A DNA stretch of 64,000 nt, taken from assembly GCF_046237625.1 (NCBI RefSeq), contig NZ_CP143545.1, positions 3,162,001 to 3,226,000 on the forward strand. The letters are read 5' to 3'. Positions 52,538-61,814 of the stretch are shown piece by piece (position 1 is the stretch's first letter; each line of letters starts with the position of its first letter). The position numbers were made by a program, and so were the translations under genes. This DNA comes from Paraperibacillus esterisolvens. Its GTDB lineage: Bacteria > Bacillota > Bacilli > Bacillales > DSM-1321. The notes under the pieces are model-generated. The model was not told the origin of the DNA and did not search any database. It saw nothing but the letters and a program-made list of their open reading frames with translations.

Positions 52538-52918
52538 TTAAAGTGCTTTTACCGCTTCCTGCTGGACCTTTACAGGCCCCATTCCGCGCGGCAGCTCTAT
52601 TTTCTCGATAGTCTGTGCATTCAACGCCTCTGCAATATAATCTGCAGCAATATTCGGATTCATTTCGCCGCAAGTATATACATCAATGCTTGCATAACCA
52701 TGTTCCGGGAAGCTGTGGATGGTCAGATGGGATTCAGAGATAATGACCACTCCGCTTACACCTTGTGGAGCGAATTTGTGAAAGGCAACCTCGCGCACTT
52801 CTGCACCAGATTTAAGTGCAGCATCCACAAAAATTTGTTCAATTTGTTCCATATTGTTCAGTTTCTCGAAATCACAGCCCCAAAGCTCAGAAATTACATG
52901 ACGACCCATTGTTTCCAT
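52538..52918 (-). CDS. speD: S-adenosylmethionine decarboxylase proenzyme
   Basis: SpeD decarboxylates SAM to provide the aminopropyl donor for spermidine synthesis and matures by self-cleavage. From the ATG at 52918 (METMGRHVISELWG) the protein has 126 residues, identical to B. subtilis SpeD. Cleavage should fall between Glu62 and Ser63 in SESHLTIHSF, leaving a pyruvoyl group; His68 and Cys83 are the other catalytic residues. The AAAGGGGG site is 10 nt upstream. A hairpin-rich leader precedes it. Confidence 0.96.
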   Translation of the reverse strand: METMGRHVISELWGCDFEKLNNMEQIEQIFVDAALKSGAEVREVAFHKFAPQGVSGVVIISESHLTIHSFPEHGYASIDVYTCGEMNPNIAADYIAEALNAQTIEKIELPRGMGPVKVQQEAVKAL

Positions 52919-52978
52919 GTTCAAGTTTCCCCCTTTAACAAGATTAAATTTCCTAAGTAATTGAACATTAAAAAACAA

Positions 52979-53322
52979 CTACCACGGGGGAAAGTTAGTC
53001 CGATGAGGTCCTAACCCTTTAAGTAGCCATCCCTTCATAAGAAGTTCACGAAAAATAGTATACTAATTATCATTTTTTTTTGCAATATATTCTTATTAAA
53101 AAAATTCTCCCGGTATCTCAAGCATAGGATTATCTGGCGGACAGGGCCCCTATGAAGGCATTCCGCAGTTGAAAGGTAAATACTGGATTTTTTTGGAATA
53201 ACTTTTACAGGATGCTCTTTTTACAGAAGCAGCGGTCAGGCAAAAAAGCAGGGACTGCCCTGGCGGGCAGCCCCTGTTCTTACATATATCCCGCACATGC
53301 GGACGGTTCGATCAACCCATTA
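52979..53322. other. Intergenic region between gapB and speD
   Basis: This gap of 344 bp holds the gapB terminator (53242-53278), an A+T-rich promoter region for speD on the minus strand, and a structured-looking segment at about 52985-53040 with GTTAG/CTAAC and CTAC/GTAG pairings ahead of a T-run. I see no ORF. Confidence 0.4.
53242..53278 (-). terminator. Terminator of gapB
   Basis: CAGGGGCTGCCC and GGGCAGTCCCTG form a stem on the minus strand, followed by CTTTTTTG, about 45 bp after the gapB stop. Confidence 0.85.
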
Positions 53323-54354
53323 TCAGCCAGCCTTTACCTTAAGCCTGGCATTCATCTCTGCGGCGACAAGCTTCGCCAGGTCTACCACCCTGCATGAATA
53401 GCCCCATTCATTGTCATACCATGCCAGCACTTTTACTTTGCTGTCTCCGATCACCATAGTAGATAAACCATCAATGATGGCCGAATGGGGATCCGTATTA
53501 AAGTCGATGGACACCAATGGCTCCATGGTGAATCCCAAAATGCCATTAAGAGGGCCGTCTGCGGCTTCAGCAAGCGCCCTGTTCACTTGTTCGGCAGTAA
53601 TATCGCTTTTCAGATCAACCACCAGGTCGACGAGGGATACATTTGGCGTAGGCACCCGCAGTGCCATTCCATGCAGCTTCCCCTTTAAATGCGGGAGAAC
53701 GCTTGATAAGGCTTTAGCGGCACCGGTTGTGGTAGGGACAATGCTTTGGCCGCACGCTCTTGCCCGGCGCAGGTCTTTATGCGGGTTATCTATATTCTTT
53801 TGGTCATTGGTATATGCATGAATCGTAGTCATTAAACCGTTTTCAATTCCAAACTGCTCATCCAGAACCTTCACGAGCGGCGCAAGGCAGTTCGTCGTAC
53901 AGGACGCATTTGAGATGATATCATGCTCGCTTATGTTGAGCGCATCCTCGTTGACGCCCATAACGATCGTCACATCCTCATTCTTGCCGGGCGCAGTCAG
54001 GATAACCTTTGATGCACCTGCTTCAAGATGGGCTGCAGCCTTTTCACGGGAATTGAATTTACCAGTCGCTTCGATGACTATATCTATTCCAAGCTCCCTC
54101 CATGGAAGCATTTTAGGATCACGATTGTTAAGAAGCATGACTTGTCTGCCATTCACATTCAGTGAATCCGGTCCCGCTGTCACCTCTCCTTCAAATCTTC
54201 CGTGCGTTGTATCATACTTAATCAGGTGTGCCAGGGTTTCTGCCGGATAGCTGGCATTGACAGCTACTATGTCAAGATCATCCTGCAGTATCGCCTTCCT
54301 GAACACCATTCTCCCTATTCTCCCGAATCCATTGATAGCAACTCTAGCCTTCAT
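53323..54354 (-). CDS. gapB: NADP-dependent glyceraldehyde-3-phosphate dehydrogenase (gluconeogenic)
   Basis: GapB works in the gluconeogenic direction, reducing 1,3-bisphosphoglycerate with NADPH. The 343-residue protein has the INGFGRIGR Rossmann motif, catalytic Cys152 in SNASCTTNCLAP and His179. At positions 32-35 it has VNAS where glycolytic NAD-specific enzymes have an Asp, which fits NADP use. Position next to speD and coaE is that of gapB in B. subtilis. A candidate CcpN site overlaps its promoter. Confidence 0.95.
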   Translation of the reverse strand: MKARVAINGFGRIGRMVFRKAILQDDLDIVAVNASYPAETLAHLIKYDTTHGRFEGEVTAGPDSLNVNGRQVMLLNNRDPKMLPWRELGIDIVIEATGKFNSREKAAAHLEAGASKVILTAPGKNEDVTIVMGVNEDALNISEHDIISNASCTTNCLAPLVKVLDEQFGIENGLMTTIHAYTNDQKNIDNPHKDLRRARACGQSIVPTTTGAAKALSSVLPHLKGKLHGMALRVPTPNVSLVDLVVDLKSDITAEQVNRALAEAADGPLNGILGFTMEPLVSIDFNTDPHSAIIDGLSTMVIGDSKVKVLAWYDNEWGYSCRVVDLAKLVAAEMNARLKVKAG

Positions 54355-54407
54355 AAATATGGCTCCCTCCGAATTAAGTTATACTTTTTGTTGTATTTGA
54401 TACAATT

Positions 54408-54418
54408 AGTATAACATA
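54408..54418 (-). promoter_or_regulatory. Candidate CcpN operator / gapB promoter
   Basis: The minus strand reads TATGTTATACT, which fits the CcpN motif as I recall it (TRTGHYATAYW) and includes a TATACT -10 box (54408-54413). CcpN represses gapB in B. subtilis under glycolytic conditions. The -35 region is weak. Confidence 0.45.
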
Positions 54419-54559
54419 TATGATCAGTGAGGTGATAATAAAAACCGTTTTTTTTATTTCATTCTCCCATAAATTTTCTGCATGCTTAACAGCATATGTT
54501 AATAAAATCGTCTGCCAATATGCCGTTATTTTAATCAGTAATATGGGCTGTCGCTAACG

Positions 54560-54645
54560 AATGATTACTCCCTCTCCAGGCGGCCTGCCTGTGCGGGGCT
54601 GGCGTGCCTTGTCACGGAAGCGTAAGCCAGGATAGGCAGCAGATG
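54560..54645. repeat. GC-rich repeat remnant (copy F)
   Basis: CTGCCTGTGCGGGGCTGGCGTG and GAAGCGTAAGCCAGGATAGGCAG recall the GC-rich palindromic module of copies A, B and E. The flanks of the repeat are missing. The rest of the 54355-54801 gap holds the gapB promoter and the coaE terminator; I see no gene there. Confidence 0.35.
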
Positions 54646-54767
54646 TGTTATCTCTCCCAGCCATGCAAAGAAGCGGTGTAAGCCGTCAGGAATGCCGGCA
54701 AGAAAAATGAAATTACCATCCAGCTGCAAAGACTTATGAATACATACCGTTTCACATTTTTCCTTAG

Positions 54768-54793
54768 AAAAAAGCCCTGGACATTGTCCAGGA
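54768..54793 (-). terminator. Terminator of polA-mutM-coaE
   Basis: CCTGGACA and TGTCCAGG flank a very short loop and are followed by GCTTTTTTC on the minus strand, just past the coaE stop codon. Confidence 0.85.
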
Positions 54794-54801
54794 CCATTCT
54801 T

Positions 54802-55401
54802 TTAGATGATATCCCACTCCCGGAGGAGCTTTTGCACCTGTTTTTTCGTTTCTTCACGGCTGCCTTCATTATCGATCACCGCGTCAGCCAATGTCTTTTT
54901 TTCTCTCAGCGGCATCTGTGACGCAATCCGTGCTTCCGCTTCTTCCTTTGAAAAAGAATTTCTTGCCATCAGACGGGCCAGCTGTGTTAATTCGTTTACA
55001 TAAACAAGAATTACTGCATCAACCATATAACCTAGCCTGCTTTCAAACAGGAGCGGGATATCCATGAAAACCGTTTTTTCTCCGCGGAGGAAGGCTTTAG
55101 CCTTCTGTTCCTCCATCCACGTCCTGACAGCCGGATGGACGAAGCTGTTAAGCTTCAGCCGCTCTCCCTCGTCATTGAAAATGACAGCGCCAAGCCTTGG
55201 CCGGTCAATGGTCCCGTTATCTGCCAGGATATCCGGGCCAAAATGTTCTACAATCTGTTCAAAAGCAGCCTGACCCGGCTCCACTACGATTCTCGCTGCG
55301 GCATCGGCATCTATTACGGTGAAGCCAAGCTCCCTGATATATCCGCTTACCGTACTCTTACCGCTTGCTATGCCGCCGGTGATGCCAATGACCTTTTTCA
55401 T
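54802..55401 (-). CDS. coaE: Dephospho-CoA kinase
   Basis: CoaE phosphorylates dephospho-CoA in the last step of CoA synthesis. The 199-residue P-loop kinase opens with IGITGGIASGKSTV (Walker A, about 5-18), has the DADAAARIVV segment with the substrate Asp (about 31), and the lid FMDIPLLFESRLGY (about 110). It follows mutM by 36 bp; ytaF, present between them in B. subtilis, is missing here. Confidence 0.96.
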   Translation of the reverse strand: MKKVIGITGGIASGKSTVSGYIRELGFTVIDADAAARIVVEPGQAAFEQIVEHFGPDILADNGTIDRPRLGAVIFNDEGERLKLNSFVHPAVRTWMEEQKAKAFLRGEKTVFMDIPLLFESRLGYMVDAVILVYVNELTQLARLMARNSFSKEEAEARIASQMPLREKKTLADAVIDNEGSREETKKQVQKLLREWDII

Positions 55402-55437
55402 CGCAAGTCTCCTTTGTTCTACTGTCTGCCAATGTGA

Positions 55438-56277
55438 TTACGGAGCTGTTTCAGCAGGCTGGCAGGACGGGCAGATATGTGTGCCCCTACCTCCGACAGT
55501 CAGCTTCATCAGCGGTGTACTGCACGCCTTGCAGTTTTCACCTTTTCTTCCATATACATTTAAATCAAGCTGGAAGGATCCGATTTTTCCCTGTGAGTTA
55601 ACATAGGTCCTGATCGTGCTCCCGCCTTTTTCAATTGCCTCTGCCAGGGTCTCTGTAATTTCTTTATGGAGCCTGCTTATTTCATCGGGACGAAGCCCCG
55701 ATGCTGTCCGTTCTGGATGAATCCCCGCCCTGAAGAGGGCTTCATCTACATAAATATTGCCGATTCCGACCACCACATTCTGGTCGAGCAGGACGGGCTT
55801 GATTTTACGCTGGGTCCTGGCAAGCCTTTGACCCAAATATACCGGGGTAAAATCCGGGGACAAGGGTTCCGGTCCCAGATTCTTCAAGGGCGGGCTGTTG
55901 AATTCTTCCCCTTTTTTATACAAGTGCATCGTCCCGAATTTCCTCACATCCCTGTACCTCAGCTGCGAACCATCGGTAAACAAAAACAGGACATGCGTGT
56001 GCTTGTCATATGATTCTTCCCCTGGATAAAGTCCGTATTTCCCCTCCATCCGCAGATGGGAGACAAGGGCATAATCGTCCAGATAAAACAGAAGGAACTT
56101 GCCTCTCCTGCAGACCGCTGATATTGTCTGGCCCTTCAAAGCATCGATAAAGACATCAGGCTCCTCGGGCGCCTTTATGATCTTCGGCCAATGAATCGTA
56201 ATATCTTCTATGGTTTTGCCGATTACCAGCTCTTCTAATGTCCGCCTTACTGTTTCCACCTCTGGAAGCTCGGGCAT
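55438..56277 (-). CDS. mutM: Formamidopyrimidine-DNA glycosylase MutM
   Basis: MutM removes 8-oxoguanine and formamidopyrimidines and cuts the AP site. The 279-residue protein begins MPELPEVETVRR (catalytic Pro and Glu), has the beta-hairpin Lys60 in RRGK, a helix-two-turn-helix with GIGNIYVDEALFRAGIHP (about 170-187), and a C-terminal zinc finger with Cys249, Cys252, Cys269 and Cys272 and Arg264. It follows polA by 15 bp. Confidence 0.97.
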   Translation of the reverse strand: MPELPEVETVRRTLEELVIGKTIEDITIHWPKIIKAPEEPDVFIDALKGQTISAVCRRGKFLLFYLDDYALVSHLRMEGKYGLYPGEESYDKHTHVLFLFTDGSQLRYRDVRKFGTMHLYKKGEEFNSPPLKNLGPEPLSPDFTPVYLGQRLARTQRKIKPVLLDQNVVVGIGNIYVDEALFRAGIHPERTASGLRPDEISRLHKEITETLAEAIEKGGSTIRTYVNSQGKIGSFQLDLNVYGRKGENCKACSTPLMKLTVGGRGTHICPSCQPAETAP

Positions 56278-56292
56278 GTTACAGTCCCCCTT

Positions 56293-58923
56293 TTATTTAG
56301 CATCAAACCAAGTAGGACCGTAAGCGTAGTCCACTTTTAGAGGCACATTCAATTCCACTGCATTCTCCATTTCCTCAGGCACAATTTTCATAAGGATCTC
56401 CAGCTCCTCAGGCGGGGCCTCAAAGATCAATTCATCATGCACCTGGAGCAGCAGCCGTGTTTGGAGCTTTTCGTCCTTAAGCCTCTCACTCATGTTGATC
56501 ATCGCTTTTTTTATAATATCGGCAGCCGTCCCCTGTATCGGTGTATTCATCGCTGTCCTCTCCGCGAAGCTTCGGATATTGAAGTTACGGCTGGTTATTT
56601 CAGGTATATATCGCCTGCGGTGGAGAAGAGTTGTGACAAACCCTTTTTCCTTCGCCTCCTGAATGCTGTCAGCCATATAATCCTTTACCCTTGGATAGCT
56701 GTCCAGGTAACGGTCGATGAACTCTCCCGCTTCCTTCCTTGTAATGCCAAGGCTCTGTGACAGACCGTAATCACTTATTCCGTAGACAATGCCAAAATTA
56801 ACTGCCTTTGCATGGCGGCGCATATTGGCAGTCACTTCTTCCTGCGCAACATGAAAGACATCCATGGCTGTCTTTGTATGAATATCCATTCCCTTATGAA
56901 ATGCGGAGCTGAGTCCCTCATCGTCAGATATATGGGCAAGCACCCTCAATTCAATCTGTGAGTAATCGGCTGCAAAAATGATCCAGTCCTTTTCAGATGG
57001 AACAAAGGCCTGTCTCAGCTTCCTGCCTTCCTCAAGGCGGATCGGGATATTCTGCAGATTGGGATCCGTCGAGCTCAGTCTGCCGGTTTGTGTGAGAGCC
57101 TGGTTGAAGCGGGTATGCACTTTATCTGATTCCGGGTCCATCACCTTCAGCAGTCCTTCGATGTATGTGGACTGAATTTTCCCAAGCTGTCTGTAATGCA
57201 GGATTTCCCGGACGATCTCATGCTTGGTCTCCAGCTTTTCCAGCACATCTGCCGACGTGCTGTAACCGGTCTTGGTCTTTTTGGCAGAAGGGAGCTGAAG
57301 CTTGTCGAATAAAATGGTTCCAAGCTGTTTGGGAGAGTTGATATTGAACGCTTCCCCAGCCAGTTCGAAGATTTTTGTCTCAATCACTCCCAGCCGTTCA
57401 GATATTTCACTGCCCATCTGATGAAGCCTGTCCCGATCGATTTTTACTCCCTGCAGCTCCATTTCAGCAAGTATGAAGGACAGCGGCAGCTCAAGTTCCT
57501 TGAAAAGGCTGTACTGGCTGTTTTCCTTAAGGGCATGGATGATCGGGTCCGATAGGTTTTCAATTGCCTTGGCCTTCCGCACAAGATGGGCTGCAAGCAG
57601 TATTTCCTCCGGAACCCTCCTTTTTGCCCCTTTGCCGTAAAAGGATTCGTCTGACTGGATTTGTTTATATTGATGCCTTCCAGCTATCTCTGCTATGTCC
57701 ACAGAGCTTTCTGCAGGATTCAGGATATAAGAGGCGATTAAAAGGTCGAACACGATACCTTTTAATTCAATTCCCTTCCGTCCAAGGCTTACGATGGACA
57801 GCTTGGCATCATAGACGGACTTTTTCCTGCCTGGATCTGCGGCCCATTCCTTAAACTCCCGAGAGGAACAGGCGAGCTCCGCCGGTATAAAGAAGTTTCC
57901 TTTTTCATTCACCAGTGATATTCCGGTTATTTCTGTGCGGCTGTAGTTTTCCCCCAGGATTTCAACATAGAGGGTATTATCATCAGCAAAGATATCATTT
58001 GAAATGCTCTCAACAACCTTCACTTCAATGTCTTCCATTTCCTCTGCCTCTGCAGATTCACCCGGTTCCATCTTTTCCAGGAGGGAGTTGAAGCCGAGCT
58101 CTTTATACAGACGGATAACCTTTTCTTCAGCCGGCCCTGAGTATTTAATTTCTTCCAGTGTAATGCCGACCGGGGCTTCACGGGTTATAGTTGCCAGCTC
58201 CTTGGAGAGTACTGCCAGGTCTTTGTTCTCCTCGATTTTCTCCTGAAGCTTTTTGCCGCTGATTTCGGATACTGACTCAAGGACCTTTTCCACAGAACCA
58301 AATTGCTGCAGCAGTTTTAGGGCGGTTTTTTCCCCTACCCCGGGAATTCCTGGTATGTTATCGGATGGGTCGCCCATCAGACCCTTGAGATCGATGATCT
58401 GATTTGGAGCGAGACCATACTTTTCTTCTATATGCCCTGGAGTATATTCTTCAATTTCCGTGATTCCCTTTCTCGTAATACTGACAGTGGTCTTATCTGA
58501 GGAAAGCTGGGTCAAATCTTTATCCCCTGAAATAATCTTGACGTCAAAGCCTTCCTGCTCAGCCTGGAGGCTCAGGGTGCCGATGATGTCATCCGCTTCA
58601 TAATTCTCCAGTTCATAACGGGAAATTTGATAGGCATCGAGCAATTCACGAATGAATGGAAACTGCTCTGAGAGCTCCGGCGGGGTCTTCTGCCTGCCTC
58701 CTTTATATTCGGTGAAGGCTGCATGCCTGAAGGTCGTCTTCCCCGCGTCAAAGGCCACCAGCATATGGGTCGGCTTCTCTTCCTCAAGAATTCTTGAAAG
58801 CATCATGGTAAATCCGTAGATTGCATTCGTATGTACACCTTTATTGTTATTCAATAGCGGAAGGGCAAAAAAGGCGCGGTAGGCAATGCTGTTTCCGTCT
58901 ATCAGTACTAGTTTCTTTTCCAA
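56293..58923 (-). CDS. polA: DNA polymerase I
   Basis: PolA fills gaps and removes RNA primers. The start is a TTG at 58923, with AGGAGGAGG 9 nt before, giving 876 residues (880 in B. subtilis). The 5' nuclease domain takes up about 1-290, with LMGDPSDNIPGIPGVGEKTA near 187. The 3'-5' exonuclease-like domain (about 300-470) lacks the canonical acidic motif, as usual in bacilli. Polymerase motifs A (DYSQIELRVLAHIS), B (RRHAKAVNFGIVYG) and C (VHDELIFE) are intact. First gene of polA-mutM-coaE. Confidence 0.96.
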   Translation of the reverse strand: MEKKLVLIDGNSIAYRAFFALPLLNNNKGVHTNAIYGFTMMLSRILEEEKPTHMLVAFDAGKTTFRHAAFTEYKGGRQKTPPELSEQFPFIRELLDAYQISRYELENYEADDIIGTLSLQAEQEGFDVKIISGDKDLTQLSSDKTTVSITRKGITEIEEYTPGHIEEKYGLAPNQIIDLKGLMGDPSDNIPGIPGVGEKTALKLLQQFGSVEKVLESVSEISGKKLQEKIEENKDLAVLSKELATITREAPVGITLEEIKYSGPAEEKVIRLYKELGFNSLLEKMEPGESAEAEEMEDIEVKVVESISNDIFADDNTLYVEILGENYSRTEITGISLVNEKGNFFIPAELACSSREFKEWAADPGRKKSVYDAKLSIVSLGRKGIELKGIVFDLLIASYILNPAESSVDIAEIAGRHQYKQIQSDESFYGKGAKRRVPEEILLAAHLVRKAKAIENLSDPIIHALKENSQYSLFKELELPLSFILAEMELQGVKIDRDRLHQMGSEISERLGVIETKIFELAGEAFNINSPKQLGTILFDKLQLPSAKKTKTGYSTSADVLEKLETKHEIVREILHYRQLGKIQSTYIEGLLKVMDPESDKVHTRFNQALTQTGRLSSTDPNLQNIPIRLEEGRKLRQAFVPSEKDWIIFAADYSQIELRVLAHISDDEGLSSAFHKGMDIHTKTAMDVFHVAQEEVTANMRRHAKAVNFGIVYGISDYGLSQSLGITRKEAGEFIDRYLDSYPRVKDYMADSIQEAKEKGFVTTLLHRRRYIPEITSRNFNIRSFAERTAMNTPIQGTAADIIKKAMINMSERLKDEKLQTRLLLQVHDELIFEAPPEELEILMKIVPEEMENAVELNVPLKVDYAYGPTWFDAK

Positions 58924-59082
58924 TGAACGTTTCCTCCTCCTAAAAACAGACTTTATAAATATGGGCTGATTCACTATATGCAATGGTTTAAAAACACAAA
59001 AAAGCCGTTTGATTCTCCTTTATTCTATCATGTGAGAGATAGGAAAGAAAAATAACGGCATGATTCCTATTACAAAGGGCGA

Positions 59083-59113
59083 AGAGGCGAAAACGGGGTA
59101 GTTTTCGCCTCTT
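59083..59113 (-). terminator. Hairpin between phoR and polA
   Basis: AGAGGCGAAAAC and GTTTTCGCCTCT form a perfect 12-bp stem with a 7-nt loop, after the phoR stop and before polA. A T-run is weak on both strands, so it may be only partly terminating or a stabilising structure. Confidence 0.55.
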
Positions 59114-59214
59114 CTAATGGCTCCCTGGATGAAGGGGTCTTTCACAATTTATTCTAATATCTCTTTGTAAAGGGAGATATGCGGTATTGTAAAAGTATTG
59201 TAAATGCACAGCCT

Positions 59215-61008
59215 TCACCCGGAACCTTTATCTTCTTTTAAGTGTTTATGGAATTCGACCGTGAATTCTGTGCCTCTGCCTGCTTCGCTTTCAACCTGGA
59301 GAATCCCTTTATGCGCCTCTACCAAATGTTTTACGATCGCAAGTCCAAGGCCCGTGCCTCCCGAATTCCTGCTTCTGGCCTTATCAATCCGGTAGAATCG
59401 TTCAAATATACGCGGAAGCTCTTCCTTCGCAATTCCGATTCCTGTATCCTTCACGCTCAGCCTGGCCGCCTCCCTGCTTTCGGAAAGAGATACCGTCACC
59501 TCCCCGCCTGCAGGTGTGTAAGCAATCGCATTGCTCACCAGGTTGATGACTATCTGCTTTATGCGGAAACTGTCTCCGTCTATCATCAGCGGCTTTAAGA
59601 GAGACGGGAAGGTGAGCTTGATTTCTTTCTCAGCCGCCCTTTGTTCAAAAATCGCGATAGTCTCCTGCAGAAGCTTATTCAGATCCACCTTTTGTATGGA
59701 CAGGGAGAAGCCCTGCTGTTCAATTTTCGATAAATCAAGAAGTTCCTGGATGAGCGTCTGCATCCTGTCGCTTTCTTTAAGCACAATTCCAAGGAAGTGC
59801 TTCAGGAACTTCTCATTATGCAGAGCGCCGTCAAGGAGTGTTTCTGTAAATCCTTTAATGGAAGTGATGGGTGTCTTGAGCTCATGAGAGACATTTGCCA
59901 CAAAATCCTTCCGTACCTGTTCCAGCTTTTTCAGTCCCGTTATGTCATGGAACACAAGCAGAATGCCCTTCCATTCATCATGATTCCCTATGATCGGTGC
60001 ACCGTATATCTCAAAATAGCGCATCTCCAGATTAAGCGGGAGAATAAGCTGTTTTTTAATGCTTTGCTCCATCATGAAAATATTCTCTATCATCTGGATG
60101 ACTTCTTTATGCTCTATCACCTCATAATAAAGGCGATATAGGAAGAATGAAGGATTCACATTGAAAGTCTGCCTGTAGGTTTTATTGATCAGGGTGATAG
60201 CACCTCTGCTGTCGATGAGCAGGACACCGCTGCCCATGTTTTCAACCAGTGTGCCAAGCCTGTCCTGCTGCATTTCCCTGTGTTCTTCCATCTCCTGAAG
60301 GTTCCGGGCGAGAATGTTGATAGAATTTGAGAGCATTCCAGTTTCAAAGGAATTCTCCTCGTAAGTGCGTACTTTATAGTTTCCTTTCGCCAGTTCGATA
60401 GCTGCCTTTGTCGCCGCTTCTATTGGCTTGGTGTAGCGGGACGTTATCGTCGCAGCAAGCACCAGGATGACAATTAGAGCGGTCCCCAGACTGAATGCAA
60501 GGATAAGCCACATCTTTTGGCTTGCTTTCTGCAGGATATCCAGCTGATTGCTTAAAACGACAAAAGCATGACCGCTGCCTGTCCTCAGCTTCTTCCAATA
60601 ATAATGCTGCTCATACTTTCCTTCAGTAACATCGTAGCCTTCATTCGGCTCACTCCCGCCGGAATGGGTTCGCGCAATGCTTCGTATGGCATCATCGTGG
60701 ATTTTCCTGTTTTTTGCTGAAAGATCTGATGTGCTGAACAAAATATCCCCGTCCTGGTCTGCAATCGTAATATTGGAATCCAGTATCTCAATCAGCTTGT
60801 CGACTTTCCCGCTTGCTATGGCAGCTTCGACTCCCTGATTTTCCTTAATATACTGCGAAACGAATTTGGTTTCCTTTTGCAGCCGGTCATTGAATGTATC
60901 TATGTAATAATCCTTAAAAAGCTGGCCAAGGACAATTCCCAGTCCCAAAAATACCCCCAGCAATAGGATCACTAATGCAAAAAAGAGCCCCGAGCGGTAA
61001 CGGCTCAT
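59215..61008 (-). CDS. phoR: Phosphate-response sensor histidine kinase PhoR
   Basis: PhoR senses phosphate limitation or wall teichoic acid intermediates and phosphorylates PhoP. The 597-residue protein has membrane helices at about 8-30 and 167-188, an extracytoplasmic PAS-like domain between them, HAMP (about 190-240), a PAS domain (about 250-355), HisKA with His375 in ANVSHELKTP, and an HATPase domain ending in GGTGLGLAIVKHLVEAH. The start overlaps the phoP stop by 4 bp (ATGA). Confidence 0.95.
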   Translation of the reverse strand: MSRYRSGLFFALVILLLGVFLGLGIVLGQLFKDYYIDTFNDRLQKETKFVSQYIKENQGVEAAIASGKVDKLIEILDSNITIADQDGDILFSTSDLSAKNRKIHDDAIRSIARTHSGGSEPNEGYDVTEGKYEQHYYWKKLRTGSGHAFVVLSNQLDILQKASQKMWLILAFSLGTALIVILVLAATITSRYTKPIEAATKAAIELAKGNYKVRTYEENSFETGMLSNSINILARNLQEMEEHREMQQDRLGTLVENMGSGVLLIDSRGAITLINKTYRQTFNVNPSFFLYRLYYEVIEHKEVIQMIENIFMMEQSIKKQLILPLNLEMRYFEIYGAPIIGNHDEWKGILLVFHDITGLKKLEQVRKDFVANVSHELKTPITSIKGFTETLLDGALHNEKFLKHFLGIVLKESDRMQTLIQELLDLSKIEQQGFSLSIQKVDLNKLLQETIAIFEQRAAEKEIKLTFPSLLKPLMIDGDSFRIKQIVINLVSNAIAYTPAGGEVTVSLSESREAARLSVKDTGIGIAKEELPRIFERFYRIDKARSRNSGGTGLGLAIVKHLVEAHKGILQVESEAGRGTEFTVEFHKHLKEDKGSG

Positions 61009-61724
61009 TCTCCCTTTGGCTCCTCGAGCTTATACCCAAGCCCCCTGATGGTTTTTATATACAGAGGCTTCTTAGTATTGGTTTCTATCTTATCCCTTAA
61101 ATGGCTGATATGGACATCAACGATTCTCGTGTCTCCCGCAAAGTCATAGTTCCAGACGGCGCTCAGCAGCTGGTCCCTTGTCAGTACTCTGCCTTTATGT
61201 TTAGCAAGATATAGTAATAACTCGAATTCCTTCGGAGTCAATTCCAGCTGATTTCCTTCAAAGTACGCTTCATAGCGTTCAGGAAATATCTTCAGGTCCC
61301 CCATCTTTAAGAGGTCCCCTTCATCGCCCGAAGTCTGATCTCCTGCTTCAGCCTGGAACTGGGATCTTCGCAATATAGCCTTGATTCTGGCGATCACTTC
61401 GCGCGGACTGAACGGTTTGGTCAAGTAATCATCCGCCCCAAGCTCAAGTCCGAGCACCTTATCAAACTCATCGTCCTTGGCTGTAAGCATAAGAATCGGT
61501 ACATTGAGCTTTTGCTGCCGCAGCTGTTTACAAACCTCCAGGCCGTCCATTTCAGGCAGCATGAGATCAAGAATGACAAGGTCAGGTGTTTCCTCAACGG
61601 CTTTCTTGACTCCCTCCCTGCCATCCATTGCAGTTACAACTTCAAAACCAGCCTGTTCAAGATTGTATTGAAGGAGAGTAACTATTGATTCTTCATCATC
61701 TACCACCAGTACTTTTTTGCTCAT
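61005..61724 (-). CDS. phoP: Phosphate-response regulator PhoP
   Basis: PhoP is the OmpR-type response regulator of the Pho regulon. The 239-residue protein has a receiver domain with Asp10, phospho-acceptor Asp53 (VILDLMLP) and Lys103, and a C-terminal winged helix with ELTPKEFELLLYLAKHKGRVLTRDQLL (about 160-186) and DTRIVDVHISHLRDKIE. A likely sigma-A promoter is 63 bp upstream. It is the first gene of phoPR. Confidence 0.96.
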   Translation of the reverse strand: MSKKVLVVDDEESIVTLLQYNLEQAGFEVVTAMDGREGVKKAVEETPDLVILDLMLPEMDGLEVCKQLRQQKLNVPILMLTAKDDEFDKVLGLELGADDYLTKPFSPREVIARIKAILRRSQFQAEAGDQTSGDEGDLLKMGDLKIFPERYEAYFEGNQLELTPKEFELLLYLAKHKGRVLTRDQLLSAVWNYDFAGDTRIVDVHISHLRDKIETNTKKPLYIKTIRGLGYKLEEPKGE

Positions 61725-61786
61725 AGATTCCTCCCAAAGAAAATAGATTCCCCTTATCCATTATGTGAGCCAGTTCTACACTCCTT

Positions 61787-61814
61787 ATTATAATCAATTA
61801 TTTATAAACTACAA
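61787..61814 (-). promoter_or_regulatory. Sigma-A promoter of phoPR
   Basis: TTGTAG (61809-61814) and TATAAT (61787-61792) are separated by 16 bp on the minus strand, 63 bp upstream of phoP. I see no clear tandem PhoP boxes around it. Confidence 0.55.

Noticed and set aside
54648..54869. Minus-strand frame of 73 codons ending before coaE, as a ytaF remnant
   Set aside because: It overlaps the coaE 3' end and its terminator in another frame and shows no likeness to a multi-helix membrane protein of the YtaF type.
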